Part shown: piece by piece, positions 6,314-13,099 of the stretch | Layout of the letters: each line of letters starts with the position of its first letter | Numbering within the stretch: the first letter of the stretch is position 1 | Assembly (NCBI GenBank): GCA_017456685.1 | Contig: JAFTIV010000175.1 | Coordinates: forward strand, 1-13,099 | Length of the DNA: 13,099 nucleotides | From: Clostridia bacterium | Lineage (GTDB): Bacteria > Bacillota > Clostridia > Oscillospirales > CAG-272 | Direction: 5' to 3' | The notes under the pieces: generated by a model | The model's database searches: none | Told to the model about the DNA's origin: nothing | The model's input: the letters and a program-made list of their open reading frames with translations, nothing else | Made by a program: the position numbers and the translations under genes

Positions 6314-7343
6314 TTTGGGTGTTAAGCAGACAGGTAGCATCAAGCGTGACAAAATCACAGATGATAACGATGTAAAGCTTAGCGACCTTTTCAAAATTGG
6401 TGATGTAGTAGAAGCCAAGGTTGAAAGCAAGAGTGACAAGGACGGCGAAATCACACTTTCCAAAAGAGCAGTTGACGATGTTAAGAACTGGGAAAAAATC
6501 GTTGACTACGCAAATAGCGGAGAGGTTGTTGAGGCTGTTGTTACAAAGGCAATCAAGGGTGGCGTTATCGTAAGCGTTGATGGCGTTGATGTATTTGTTC
6601 CTGCGTCTATGACAGGCGTTGGAAAGGACAAGGACCTTGCCGAGCTTGTAAAAACAACTCAAAAGCTCAAGATTGTAGAAATCAAAGAGGACAGACGCCG
6701 TGCAATCGGTTCAATCAAGGCTGTTCTTAAGGAAGAAAAGAAGGCTCAAGAGGAAGCATTCTGGTCAGCACTCGAGGAAGGCAAGGTTATTGAGGGACCT
6801 GTTAAGAGCCTTACATCATATGGTGCATTTGTTGACCTTGGTGGAGTTGACGGCCTTGTACATATTACAGAGCTTTCTTGGAAGAGAATTAAGCATCCAA
6901 GCGAGGTTGTAAGCGTTGGCGAAACAATTAAGGTATTTGTAAAGTCCTTTGATAAGGAAGCAAGAAAGGTTTCTCTCGGCTACAAGACCGATGATGAAAA
7001 TCCTTGGAATATCTTTAAGTCAAAGTATGCTGAGGGCGACATTGCAGAGGTTAAGATTGTTGGTATTACAACATTCGGCGCATTTGCTGAAATTGTTCCT
7101 GGCGTTGATGGACTTATCCATATCAGCCAAATCGCAGACCAAAAGATTGACAATGTTGCAAGCATTCTTAAGGTAGGCGACGTTGTTGAGGCTAAGGTTG
7201 TTGGCATTGATGATGAGAAGCAGAAGGTTAGCCTTTCTATAAGAGCGCTTCTTCCAGAGGCTCCAGCTGAGGAAGTAGTAGATGAGGCTCCAGTAGAGGA
7301 TGCTACCGAGGCTCCAGCTGACGATACAAGCGACGCTGAATAA
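6219..7343 (+). CDS. rpsA: Ribosomal protein S1 (four S1 domains), probably the C-terminal half of an IspH-S1 fusion
   Basis: This is an RNA-binding protein that helps mRNA bind the 30S subunit. Numbered from the TTG at 6219 there are four S1/OB domains: about 13-83, 101-168, 188-256 and 272-343. Domains 3 and 4 have the classic YGAFVDLGGVDGLVHITELS and FGAFAEIVPGVDGLIHISQI cores. An acidic Ala/Pro/Glu tail runs from 345 to 374. Four domains fit the short Firmicutes type rather than the six-domain E. coli form. The start is doubtful: the TTG at 6219 has no good ribosome site, and the next ATG (6282) would cut into the first beta strand of domain 1. This supports translation as a fusion with IspH, or a sequence error at 6243-6249. 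It is the last gene of the operon, followed by a strong terminator. Confidence 0.88.
   Translation: MSKAKRKLKKIYKGAIVKGIVMSISENEICLDLGVKQTGSIKRDKITDDNDVKLSDLFKIGDVVEAKVESKSDKDGEITLSKRAVDDVKNWEKIVDYANSGEVVEAVVTKAIKGGVIVSVDGVDVFVPASMTGVGKDKDLAELVKTTQKLKIVEIKEDRRRAIGSIKAVLKEEKKAQEEAFWSALEEGKVIEGPVKSLTSYGAFVDLGGVDGLVHITELSWKRIKHPSEVVSVGETIKVFVKSFDKEARKVSLGYKTDDENPWNIFKSKYAEGDIAEVKIVGITTFGAFAEIVPGVDGLIHISQIADQKIDNVASILKVGDVVEAKVVGIDDEKQKVSLSIRALLPEAPAEEVVDEAPVEDATEAPADDTSDAE
6243..6249 (+). other. A7 run at the IspH-S1 frame change
   Basis: Seven consecutive A bases lie exactly where the IspH linker frame must shift by +1 to enter S1. Deleting one A gives codons reading EKETQK then IYKGAIVKG, a smooth join into S1 domain 1. 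Possible explanations are a homopolymer sequencing or assembly error, a real mutation, or polymerase slippage on the A-run. A -1 ribosomal shift does not help, because that frame meets TAA about 30 bases later. Confidence 0.75.
7257..7321 (+). repeat. Short direct repeats coding the acidic S1 tail
   Basis: GAGGCTCCAGCTGA occurs at 7257-7270 and again at 7308-7321, and a 10-base copy, GAGGCTCCAG, at 7284-7293. They encode repeated Glu-Ala-Pro units in the S1 tail. This is consistent with tail-length change by slippage. Confidence 0.8.
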
Positions 7344-7354
7344 TTTAAATTACA

Positions 7355-7388
7355 AAAACACCCACAAGTTAAGCCTTGTGGGTGTTTT
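7355..7388. terminator. Bidirectional intrinsic terminator
   Basis: AAAACACCCACAAG (7355-7368) pairs exactly with CTTGTGGGTGTTTT (7375-7388) around the loop TTAAGC. It sits 12 bases after the S1 stop. Read on the minus strand it also ends in a T-run, so it can stop transcripts from both the S1 operon and the converging small peptide gene at 7410-7526. Confidence 0.93.
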
Positions 7389-7409
7389 AAAAGTAATGCT
7401 TGACTGAAA

Positions 7410-7526
7410 TTATCTACCGCATCCGCCGTAGTTGCCATTGCCACAGCAGCAATGAAGAACAACGATAGCAATTATAGCTAACCAAAGAATTTCATTGTCA
7501 AAAAGATTACACAAGCAGTTATTCAT
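7410..7526 (-). CDS. Small Cys/Gly-rich membrane peptide (38 aa), unknown function
   Basis: The minus-strand ATG at 7526 opens a 38-codon frame closed by TAA at 7412-7410. The product has three parts: a short Asn/Cys-containing head (MNNCLCNLFDNE), one hydrophobic segment (ILWLAIIAIVVL, residues 13-24) long enough to insert in a membrane, and a CCCGNGNYGGCGR tail with a triple-cysteine run. An AAGG ribosome site lies seven bases upstream of the ATG. The ordered head-membrane-Cys/Gly layout argues for a real gene. It resembles tiny Cys/Gly-rich proteins seen in Clostridia, some mislabelled as chorion-class high-cysteine proteins; that comparison is from memory. It lies 80 bases downstream of the multi-cysteine protein on the same strand and ends at the bidirectional terminator. 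Possible roles (spore or envelope component, metal or redox binding) are speculation. Confidence 0.75.
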   Translation of the reverse strand: MNNCLCNLFDNEILWLAIIAIVVLHCCCGNGNYGGCGR

Positions 7527-7572
7527 AGTAATACCTTACCTTTTAAGGATTTGAGGATTTTGTCCTCTGTTA

Positions 7573-7599
7573 TATACTATGTCAGCTTCTGTCGAATGT
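7573..7599 (-). promoter_or_regulatory. Possible sigma-K/sigma-E-like promoter for the small peptide
   Basis: On the minus strand CATAGTATA (7581-7573) matches the CATANNNTA -10 form of late sporulation sigma factors. An AC pair (7599-7598) lies 16 bases upstream, the expected -35 spacing. The motif is short and loose, so a chance match is likely. The peptide could instead be read through from the upstream minus-strand gene. Confidence 0.25.
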
Positions 7600-7606
7600 T
7601 ACCGAA

Positions 7607-8242
7607 TTATTTTAAAATGAGCTTGTCCGCCTCTAAAAATTCGTGAGCCTTAATTGTGCTTGTAAGAGAAATGTCAAGGCTTGCACCGCATTTTACGCAC
7701 CTTACCTTAATGTAATCGTCGTAAACATCACAGCAAATATCGCCCTTGTCCTTGCAATTGCAGTAAATTTGACCGTCCTCATTAAGCTCGTTAATTACAA
7801 AACGAATAATTTCGAGGTTGTGAGGGTCGTAAAGCTCACCTCTGTCCTTTTCCTCATTCTTAATCGCACTTATGTCCTCTTCGCCAAGCATTGCAAGAAG
7901 CTCCTTGTTTGAGGCATCAACAGCCTCAGCAACAGCCTTCTCCTTGCCTATAAAGCAAATATCAATTCCCGAAAGTGAGCAGGGAATAACAAATATATCG
8001 CTGTCGAAGAATACAGAATTTGAAATCGTATAGGAATGATTTGAGGAGCAGGCAACACAGGGCACGCTAAGACGCATCTTTCCGTCATTTGTCTTTTCAA
8101 CGCTCATTTCGCTCTCGTGGCACTCACATCTCAAGCGGAAAAGGCTTCCACTAAGAGAAAACGCACCAACCATGCTTGTTGCAACTCCGCCACACGCAGG
8201 GCATCTATAAGCAAGAGTAGTTTGCTTTTGATTTAAAATCAC
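7607..8242 (-). CDS. Multi-cysteine (zinc-ribbon-like) protein of unknown function
   Basis: I do not recognise a named function. The 211-residue protein is rich in paired cysteines: C14-x2-C17 (YRCPACGG), C39-x-C41, C62-x2-C65, C88 and C96, then C161-x-C163, C170-C171 and C182-x2-C185 (RCVKCGAS). The first and last pairs look like zinc-ribbon knuckles flanking a middle acidic, probably helical segment (about 100-155). There is no signal peptide or membrane segment, so it should be cytosolic, perhaps metal-, nucleic-acid- or protein-binding. The start is taken as the GTG at 8242, since GAGGTGAT (8254-8247) is placed for it; an in-frame GTG at 8251 overlaps that site. It has its own near-consensus promoter and diverges from the helicase gene. 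No terminator is seen before the small peptide gene downstream, so the two may share a transcript. Confidence 0.75.
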   Translation of the reverse strand: MILNQKQTTLAYRCPACGGVATSMVGAFSLSGSLFRLRCECHESEMSVEKTNDGKMRLSVPCVACSSNHSYTISNSVFFDSDIFVIPCSLSGIDICFIGKEKAVAEAVDASNKELLAMLGEEDISAIKNEEKDRGELYDPHNLEIIRFVINELNEDGQIYCNCKDKGDICCDVYDDYIKVRCVKCGASLDISLTSTIKAHEFLEADKLILK

Positions 8243-8261
8243 AAATATCACCTCATATAAT
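8233..8261 (+). promoter_or_regulatory. Possible promoter for the helicase
   Basis: A perfect TATAAT (8256-8261) is preceded at 17 bases by TTTAAA (8233-8238), a four-of-six match to the -35 box. It overlaps the start of the minus-strand gene. The sequence is AT-rich, so this is a weak call. Confidence 0.3.
8247..8254 (-). promoter_or_regulatory. Ribosome binding site that sets the GTG start at 8242
   Basis: GAGGTGAT on the minus strand ends four bases before the GTG at 8242-8240. It overlaps the alternative GTG at 8251-8249, which therefore cannot use it. Confidence 0.75.
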
Positions 8262-8285
8262 TTAATGTAGAATAATCACGCTTAA

Positions 8286-8314
8286 ATTGTACTATAAAAA
8301 ATATTGCTTGTCAA
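8286..8314 (-). promoter_or_regulatory. Near-consensus sigma-A promoter for the multi-cysteine protein
   Basis: On the minus strand -35 TTGACA (8314-8309) and -10 TACAAT (8291-8286) are separated by exactly 17 bases. The predicted start near 8279 gives a leader of about 37 bases. The -35 box lies just in front of the helicase ribosome site, so strong use of this promoter could interfere with helicase expression. Confidence 0.85.
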
Positions 8315-8330
8315 GCAGAAAGGAGAAATT

Positions 8331-10712
8331 ATGAGTGCAATCTATGATGAAAAATCTGGCGCAGTCTTTATCAGCGCGCACGAGCTTTGCGCCTACACCC
8401 TAAGGGGCGGAGATATTGATAGCCGTGGATTTAAAAATGGAAATAAGAATGGAATGACGGTTGCCTCTCACCAAATGCGTCCGCCAAAGCCAAATGTCGT
8501 TGATGCATATTCGGTTTCTCTTTTGCAGGACGGCATAACACTTACAGTTTACACATATCCCGAGGGCATAAGGCGCGAGGAGGACGGCTCATATACCGTT
8601 GAAAAAATACATACCGTGCCATATTCACTTGACGATATCTCTAATGGCGAGCTTGAAATTGCAATTGCAGGCATAATGTGCTCGGCATATATAGTTATGA
8701 GAAGCCTCGGTGGTGACCACGTAAACGCGCGAATTGCTTTTATAAAAAGCGGAAGCGATGAAATGCGTACCTTCGCTCAAAGACTTGATAGGCAAGAGGC
8801 GGAGGCACATTTTGAAACAGTTACAGAAATGTTTGCCCCATTTACAAGGGTTGTCGCTCAACGCGCGTGCGATACATCAAAACAGCTCTCGGAGCTAAAA
8901 TTCCCGTTCAAGGGTGGCGTGCGTCAGGCTCAAAAGGAATTTATCCTTGAGGCATTTCGCTCCATAAAGGCACATAAGCGCCTAATGGTCGAGGCACCGA
9001 CAGGAACAGGAAAAACAATGGCATCTCTGTACCCCTCGCTCAAATCAATAGGAGAGGGCTACGCAGATAAAATTTTCTATTTCACGGGAAAGACAACAAC
9101 CGCATTTTCAGCGCTTAATGCTGTTGATATAATGCGTGATATGATACCCGATTTTCGCTCAATTATAATCACATCTAAGGACAAAACCTGTAAATCCTTC
9201 AAGCCATCAGAGCACAGAAGGTGCGACCCTAAGCATTGCCCAAGGGCAGGCGCGTACTTTGATAAAATAAATGTAGCGCTATGCGATTTGCTTGAAAATT
9301 ACCGTACCTATACAAAGGAGGTAATTGATGAGGTTGCAGATAGATATATGCTTTGCCCATATGAGCTTTCGCTTGAGCTTTCGGAGTGGTGTGAGCTTAT
9401 CGTTTGTGATTATAACTACCTCTTCGACCCGCAGGTTTACTTTAGAAGATACTTTAACGCACCCGATGCAAATTATATCTTTTTAATTGACGAGGCACAT
9501 AACCTACCCGATAGAGCAAGGGAAATGTACTCTGCAACGCTTGAGCGCTCAATGTTCAAGGCATTGCAGGCTAAATTCCCAAATAATAAACACATCACCC
9601 AACCAATTGAGGATGTGCTCGCTAAATTTGACACCCTTCACGAGCTTGCTATGATAGAGCAAAGAGAGCTTGAGGGTCAGCACTATGGCTTTTATATTAC
9701 CTCTCAACCGCCCGACGATATTGTCGTGGAGTTTGAAGCCTTTAAAAAGGGCTGTGAGAAGCTTTTTTCAAGAGATATAAACGATGATGAGCTTCTTGAT
9801 GCATATTATGAGGTTAAGCACCTTTTAAAGGCATATGAGCTCTTTGATAAGCGCTTTACAATGTATATCGAGGCGGTAGGTGAGGATGTCAAGCTTCGCT
9901 TTATGTGCCTTGATGTGTCGCATTTGCTCGATACATCAATGAAAAAGGGCTCGTCGTCGATTTTATTCTCGGCAACCCTTACCCCAAGGGATTATTTTGC
10001 TGACATTCTCGGCTGTGAAAGGTCATCAACTCTCACACTCTCCTCGCCCTTTGAGCGAGATAACCTATGCTTGCTTGGAATTAGCAATATAAGCACAAGG
10101 TACGAGGATAGACAAAGAAGCTCTGCAAATGTAGCTAATGTAATACGCGCTACAATCGCAGGAAGGGCAGGAAATTATATCGTTTATTTCCCCTCATATA
10201 GTTATCTTAGCGAGGTTAAGGCGGTATTCGAAAAGCGATACCCAAATATCAATATAACCGCCCAAAGCAAGAGTATGAGTGAAAATGCTAAGAAGGAATT
10301 TCTTGACTCATTTGATGCTAAAAAGGAAGGGACCCTTGTCGGCTTTTGCGTTCTTGGCGGTAGCTTCTCGGAGGGTATTGACCTTCGCGGAGAGCGCCTA
10401 ATAGGTGCAATAATTGTTGGCGTCGGCTTGCCAACTATAAGCACAGAGCTAAACATAATCAAGGAATACTTCGATAAAACCCGCGAAAACGGATACGCCT
10501 ACGCATATACCTATCCTGGAATGATAAAGGTTCTGCAGGCGGCAGGACGCGTTATTCGAAGCGAGGATGAGCGCGGAGTAGTTATTTTGATTGACGACCG
10601 CTTCGCAACTCCTGAATATCACGAGCTAATGCCAGAGCATTGGAAGCACCTTCGCTTCTTAACCACAGCTAACGATTTGCTCGCACAAATAACAGATTTC
10701 TGGAAAAAATAG
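8331..10712 (+). CDS. DinG/XPD-like superfamily 2 DNA helicase with Fe-S domain and degenerate N-terminal nuclease-like domain
   Basis: This 793-residue ATP-driven helicase of the DinG/Rad3/XPD group presumably unwinds DNA or R-loop structures in repair. Motifs in order: Walker A APTGTGKT (222-229), four spaced cysteines C287, C298, C303 and C342 suited to a [4Fe-4S] cluster, DEAH (387-390), SATL (547-550), the GGSFSEGIDLRGE segment (676-688) and motif VI QAAGRVIRSEDERG (736-749). Residues 1-150 resemble the RecB/Cas4-like PD-(D/E)XK domain found on some Clostridia DinG relatives (HELCAYTLRGGDIDSR near 17-32), but the expected catalytic positions are replaced: YPEGI for a GRADGI-like motif, EKIHT for DEIKT, and no Gln in the QxxxY region. 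The nuclease is probably inactive. AAAGGAG at 8319-8325 selects the ATG at 8331 over an upstream TTG at 8304. The helicase call is firm; the nuclease comparison is inference. Confidence 0.9.
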   Translation: MSAIYDEKSGAVFISAHELCAYTLRGGDIDSRGFKNGNKNGMTVASHQMRPPKPNVVDAYSVSLLQDGITLTVYTYPEGIRREEDGSYTVEKIHTVPYSLDDISNGELEIAIAGIMCSAYIVMRSLGGDHVNARIAFIKSGSDEMRTFAQRLDRQEAEAHFETVTEMFAPFTRVVAQRACDTSKQLSELKFPFKGGVRQAQKEFILEAFRSIKAHKRLMVEAPTGTGKTMASLYPSLKSIGEGYADKIFYFTGKTTTAFSALNAVDIMRDMIPDFRSIIITSKDKTCKSFKPSEHRRCDPKHCPRAGAYFDKINVALCDLLENYRTYTKEVIDEVADRYMLCPYELSLELSEWCELIVCDYNYLFDPQVYFRRYFNAPDANYIFLIDEAHNLPDRAREMYSATLERSMFKALQAKFPNNKHITQPIEDVLAKFDTLHELAMIEQRELEGQHYGFYITSQPPDDIVVEFEAFKKGCEKLFSRDINDDELLDAYYEVKHLLKAYELFDKRFTMYIEAVGEDVKLRFMCLDVSHLLDTSMKKGSSSILFSATLTPRDYFADILGCERSSTLTLSSPFERDNLCLLGISNISTRYEDRQRSSANVANVIRATIAGRAGNYIVYFPSYSYLSEVKAVFEKRYPNINITAQSKSMSENAKKEFLDSFDAKKEGTLVGFCVLGGSFSEGIDLRGERLIGAIIVGVGLPTISTELNIIKEYFDKTRENGYAYAYTYPGMIKVLQAAGRVIRSEDERGVVILIDDRFATPEYHELMPEHWKHLRFLTTANDLLAQITDFWKK

Positions 10713-10722
10713 TATAAACCTA

Positions 10723-10751
10723 TTGCAAATTTATAATATTAGTGCTAAAAT
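10723..10751 (+). promoter_or_regulatory. Probable sigma-A promoter for asnS
   Basis: TTGCAA (10723-10728) and TAAAAT (10746-10751) are exactly 17 bases apart, matching four and five of six consensus bases. The leader would be about 35 bases and shows no T-box or attenuator structure. A 12-base palindrome, ATTAAATTTAAT (10761-10772), lies at its 5' end. Confidence 0.6.
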
Positions 10752-10792
10752 AATACATAAATTAAATTTAATGCTTAAAGAGGACAGAAAAA

Positions 10793-12187
10793 ATGCAAAG
10801 AATAACAATCAAGGAAATATTCGCATCTCCCGAGACTTTTGCAAACAAGGAGATTACCGTATGTGGCTGGGCAAGGACTATTCGTTCAAGCAATGCCTTT
10901 GGCTTTATCGAGCTTAATGACGGTAGCTATCACACAAACCTTCAGGTTGTGTTTGAGGAGGCTTTTCTTGATAACTATAAGGATATAGCAAAGCAGAATG
11001 TAGGCTGTGCACTTATCGTAAAGGGAACGCTTGTTCTCACACCCGAGGCAAAGCAGCCCTTCGAAATTAAGGCAAGCGCAATTGAGGTTGAGGGTGCATC
11101 AACCCCCGACTACCCACTTCAAAAGAAAAGACACTCTCTTGAGTTTTTGCGTACAATCGCGCACCTTCGCCCAAGAACAAATCTTTTCAGTGCTGTATTT
11201 AGAGTTCGCTCTGTTGCCGCGTTTGCAATCCATAAGTTCTTTAACGAAAGAAACTTTATCTATGTCCACACCCCAATAATCACAGGCTCTGACTGTGAGG
11301 GCGCAGGCGAGATGTTCCGCCTAACCACGCTTGACCTTGAAAGCCTACCTAAGACAGAGGATGGCAAGGTTGACTATTCCAAGGATTTCTTTGGTAAGAG
11401 CGTAAACCTTACCGTATCAGGTCAGCTTAGCGCTGAAACCTATGCTATGGCATTTGCAAATGTTTATACCTTCGGTCCTACCTTTAGAGCCGAGAGGTCT
11501 AACACAGCCCGTCACGCAGCAGAATTCTGGATGATGGAGCCCGAGATTGCATTTGCTGACCTTAACGACGATATGCGCCTTGCCGAGGATATGATTAAGT
11601 ATGTTGTTAAGTATGTAATGCAGGAGTGCCCAGCAGAGATTGAATTCTTTAATAAGTTCGTTGATACTACTCTTGTTGACCGTCTTACAAACCTCGTTGA
11701 AAACGAGTTCGGTCATGTAACCTATACAGAGGCTATTGACATTCTTAAGAAGAGTGGCGAGAAGTTCGAATATCCCGTTGAGTGGGGAATTGATATGCAA
11801 ACAGAGCACGAAAGATACCTCACCGAGAAGGTGTTTGGAAAGCCTGTGTTCGTAACTGATTACCCAGCTGATATTAAGGCATTCTATATGCGCCTAAATG
11901 ATGACGGAAAAACAGTTGCTGCAATGGATATGCTCGTTCCAGGTGTTGGTGAGCTTATCGGTGGCTCTCAGCGTGAGGAAAGAATGGATTATCTCCTTCG
12001 TGCAATGGAGAAGTTCAACCTCAACGAGGAGGACTACTGGTGGTATCTTGAGCTTCGCAAGTATGGCGGAACCAAGCACGCAGGCTTCGGTCTTGGCTTC
12101 GAAAGACTTATTATGTATATCACAGGCGTCGCTAATATAAGAGATGTCGAGTCTTACCCAAGAACAACAGGAAGCGCTGAATTTTAA
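10793..12187 (+). CDS. asnS: Asparaginyl-tRNA synthetase (AsnRS)
   Basis: This 464-residue class IIb synthetase charges tRNA-Asn with asparagine in the cytosol and has the usual family length. The N-terminal OB-fold anticodon-binding domain covers about 1-105 ([22 protein letters not shown] at 23-44). The catalytic domain shows motif 1 around 140-163, motif 2 beginning [15 protein letters not shown] (231-245) and motif 3 [12 protein letters not shown] (431-442). The [10 protein letters not shown] segment (210-219) and the Asn-type ARHAAEF, rather than Asp-type residues, support AsnRS over AspRS. The C-terminus reads PRTTGSAEF where PRTPG is more usual. AAGAGGA at 10778-10784 supports the ATG. 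Downstream, 20 bases separate it from the aminotransferase, so they are likely co-transcribed. The presence of AsnRS means direct Asn-tRNA charging is available. Confidence 0.97.
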   Translation: MQRITIKEIFASPETFANKEITVCGWARTIRSSNAFGFIELNDGSYHTNLQVVFEEAFLDNYKDIAKQNVGCALIVKGTLVLTPEAKQPFEIKASAIEVEGASTPDYPLQKKRHSLEFLRTIAHLRPRTNLFSAVFRVRSVAAFAIHKFFNERNFIYVHTPIITGSDCEGAGEMFRLTTLDLESLPKTEDGKVDYSKDFFGKSVNLTVSGQLSAETYAMAFANVYTFGPTFRAERSNTARHAAEFWMMEPEIAFADLNDDMRLAEDMIKYVVKYVMQECPAEIEFFNKFVDTTLVDRLTNLVENEFGHVTYTEAIDILKKSGEKFEYPVEWGIDMQTEHERYLTEKVFGKPVFVTDYPADIKAFYMRLNDDGKTVAAMDMLVPGVGELIGGSQREERMDYLLRAMEKFNLNEEDYWWYLELRKYGGTKHAGFGLGFERLIMYITGVANIRDVESYPRTTGSAEF

Positions 12188-12207
12188 TTTTTCTCCAAGG
12201 AGATTTT

Positions 12208-13099
12208 ATGAAAAAATATACAGAAATGACAAGAGAAGAGCTCGAGGCACTTCAAGCTGAGCTCAAGGCAAAATATAAGGAATATCAAGCAAAGGACCTA
12301 AAGCTCAATATGGCAAGAGGAAAGCCCTGCGTTGAACAGCTCAATCTTTCCATGGGAATGATGGATGTCCTCTCCGCCTCATCGGACCTTACCTGCGATG
12401 ACGGAACAGACTGCCGAAACTATGGTGTGCTTGATGGTATTCACGAGGCAAAGGTGCTTCTTGCAGATATGATGGAGGTTGGCATTGACAACATCATCAT
12501 ATACGGAAACTCAAGCCTCAATGTAATGTACGATACAATCGCGCGCTCAATGACGCACGGTGTTATGGGCTCAACCCCTTGGGCTAAGCTTGATAAGGTT
12601 AAATTCCTTTGTCCCGTTCCTGGCTACGATAGACACTTCAAAATCACCGAGTACTTCGGCATTGAAATGATAAATGTTCCAATGACGGAGAATGGCCCTG
12701 ATATGGATATGGTCGAAAGACTTGTTCGCGAGGATGAGAGCATAAAGGGAATTTGGTGCGTTCCTAAGTATTCAAACCCACAGGGCTACTCATATTCAAA
12801 TGAAACAGTTCGTCGCTTCGCAAGGCTTGAGCCTAAGGCAAACGACTTTAGAATTTACTGGGATAACGCATACACCATTCATCATCTTTATGATGATAAG
12901 CAGGATGAGCTTGTTGAAATTCTTGCTGAGTGTAAAAAGGCAGGCAACCCCGATATGGTATATAAGTTCGCCTCAACCTCAAAAATCAGCTTCCCAGGCT
13001 CTGGTGTTAGTGTTCTTGCATCGTCTCTTAATAACCTTGAGGATATCAAAAAGCAGCTTGCAATCCAGACAATAGGTCACGACAAGGTAAATCAGCTCC
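12208..13099 (+). CDS. PLP-dependent class I/II aminotransferase, probably aspartate aminotransferase (3' end outside window)
   Basis: 297 codons are visible and the frame is still open at the window edge. It belongs to the fold-type I aminotransferases, most like the Aminotran_MocR (AspT-like) aspartate aminotransferase group. Visible active-site features are the LNMARGKP segment (33-40) near the N-terminus, YGNSSL (99-104) for the PLP phosphate side, YSNPQG (188-193, N190), WDNAY (218-222, D219 contacting the pyridine N and Y222), and STSKISFPG (256-264) with K259 as the Schiff-base lysine. There is no DNA-binding domain at the N-terminus, so it is an enzyme and not a MocR regulator. AAGGAG sits just before the ATG. 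Being next to asnS suggests aspartate/asparagine supply, but specificity is inferred from family and context. The C-terminal substrate arginine is outside the window. Confidence 0.85.
   Translation, partial: MKKYTEMTREELEALQAELKAKYKEYQAKDLKLNMARGKPCVEQLNLSMGMMDVLSASSDLTCDDGTDCRNYGVLDGIHEAKVLLADMMEVGIDNIIIYGNSSLNVMYDTIARSMTHGVMGSTPWAKLDKVKFLCPVPGYDRHFKITEYFGIEMINVPMTENGPDMDMVERLVREDESIKGIWCVPKYSNPQGYSYSNETVRRFARLEPKANDFRIYWDNAYTIHHLYDDKQDELVEILAECKKAGNPDMVYKFASTSKISFPGSGVSVLASSLNNLEDIKKQLAIQTIGHDKVNQL

Noticed and set aside
6980..7471. 163-codon minus-strand frame
   Set aside because: It is antisense to S1, crosses the terminator at 7355-7388 and overlaps the small peptide gene; it is a shadow frame.
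8304..8330. Longer helicase start at the TTG at 8304
   Set aside because: It has no ribosome site and would include the real AAAGGAG site as coding sequence; the ATG at 8331 fits better.
10713..10792. T-box or other riboswitch leader for asnS
   Set aside because: The gap is only 80 bases, AT-rich, with no T-box motif, specifier stem or terminator; a simple promoter and ribosome site account for it.
11417..11809. 130-codon minus-strand frame
   Set aside because: It lies fully inside asnS, which has all family motifs on the other strand.

Overview
The window looks like chromosome from a Bacillota member of class Clostridia, probably an uncultured gut-type lineage. The grounds are the gene content (a YhiN/HI0933-type flavoprotein, Cmk-PlsC, IspH and S1 in a row), a TagF-like wall/teichoic-acid transferase, a small Cys/Gly-rich membrane peptide, strong AGGAG ribosome sites and consensus sigma-A promoters. 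I cannot place it at species level from sequence alone.

Layout. (1) 1-2291: the 3' end of a CDP-glycerol glycerophosphotransferase-family gene, followed 11 bases later by an ABC-F ATPase. (2) 2292-2753: a non-coding block. Two halves of what looks like one intrinsic terminator stem (2296-2308 and 2668-2680) are about 360 bases apart. Between them lie a 13-bp hairpin, a cluster of short hairpins linked by ATAT-type spacers, and a 14-bp terminator-like hairpin; this looks like a small repeat element inserted in the terminator loop. A perfect-consensus promoter follows at 2695-2723. (3) 2754-7343: a tight co-directional operon of YhiN-like FAD enzyme, a Cmk-PlsC fusion, IspH and ribosomal protein S1 (four S1 domains), closed by a bidirectional terminator at 7355-7388. 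IspH and S1 look like the two halves of a single fused gene split by one extra A in an A7 run at 6243-6249. (4) 7410-8242, minus strand: a 38-residue Cys/Gly-rich membrane peptide and a 211-residue multi-cysteine protein of unknown function with a near-consensus promoter. (5) 8331-13099, plus strand: a DinG/XPD-type iron-sulfur helicase whose N-terminal nuclease-like domain appears degenerate, then asparaginyl-tRNA synthetase and a class I/II aminotransferase that runs off the end.

How the genes fit together: the central operon combines nucleotide (CMP to CDP), phospholipid (acyl transfer), isoprenoid (IspH) and translation (S1) functions, a housekeeping grouping. The last block links a DinG-type helicase, AsnRS and a probable aspartate aminotransferase, which recalls the dinG-ypmA-ypmB-aspB-asnS group of Bacillus subtilis. 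I found no convincing new defence, mobile or biosynthetic system. The points most worth checking are the IspH/S1 frameshift, the split terminator with its inserted repeat, the degenerate helicase nuclease domain and the unannotated small peptide.
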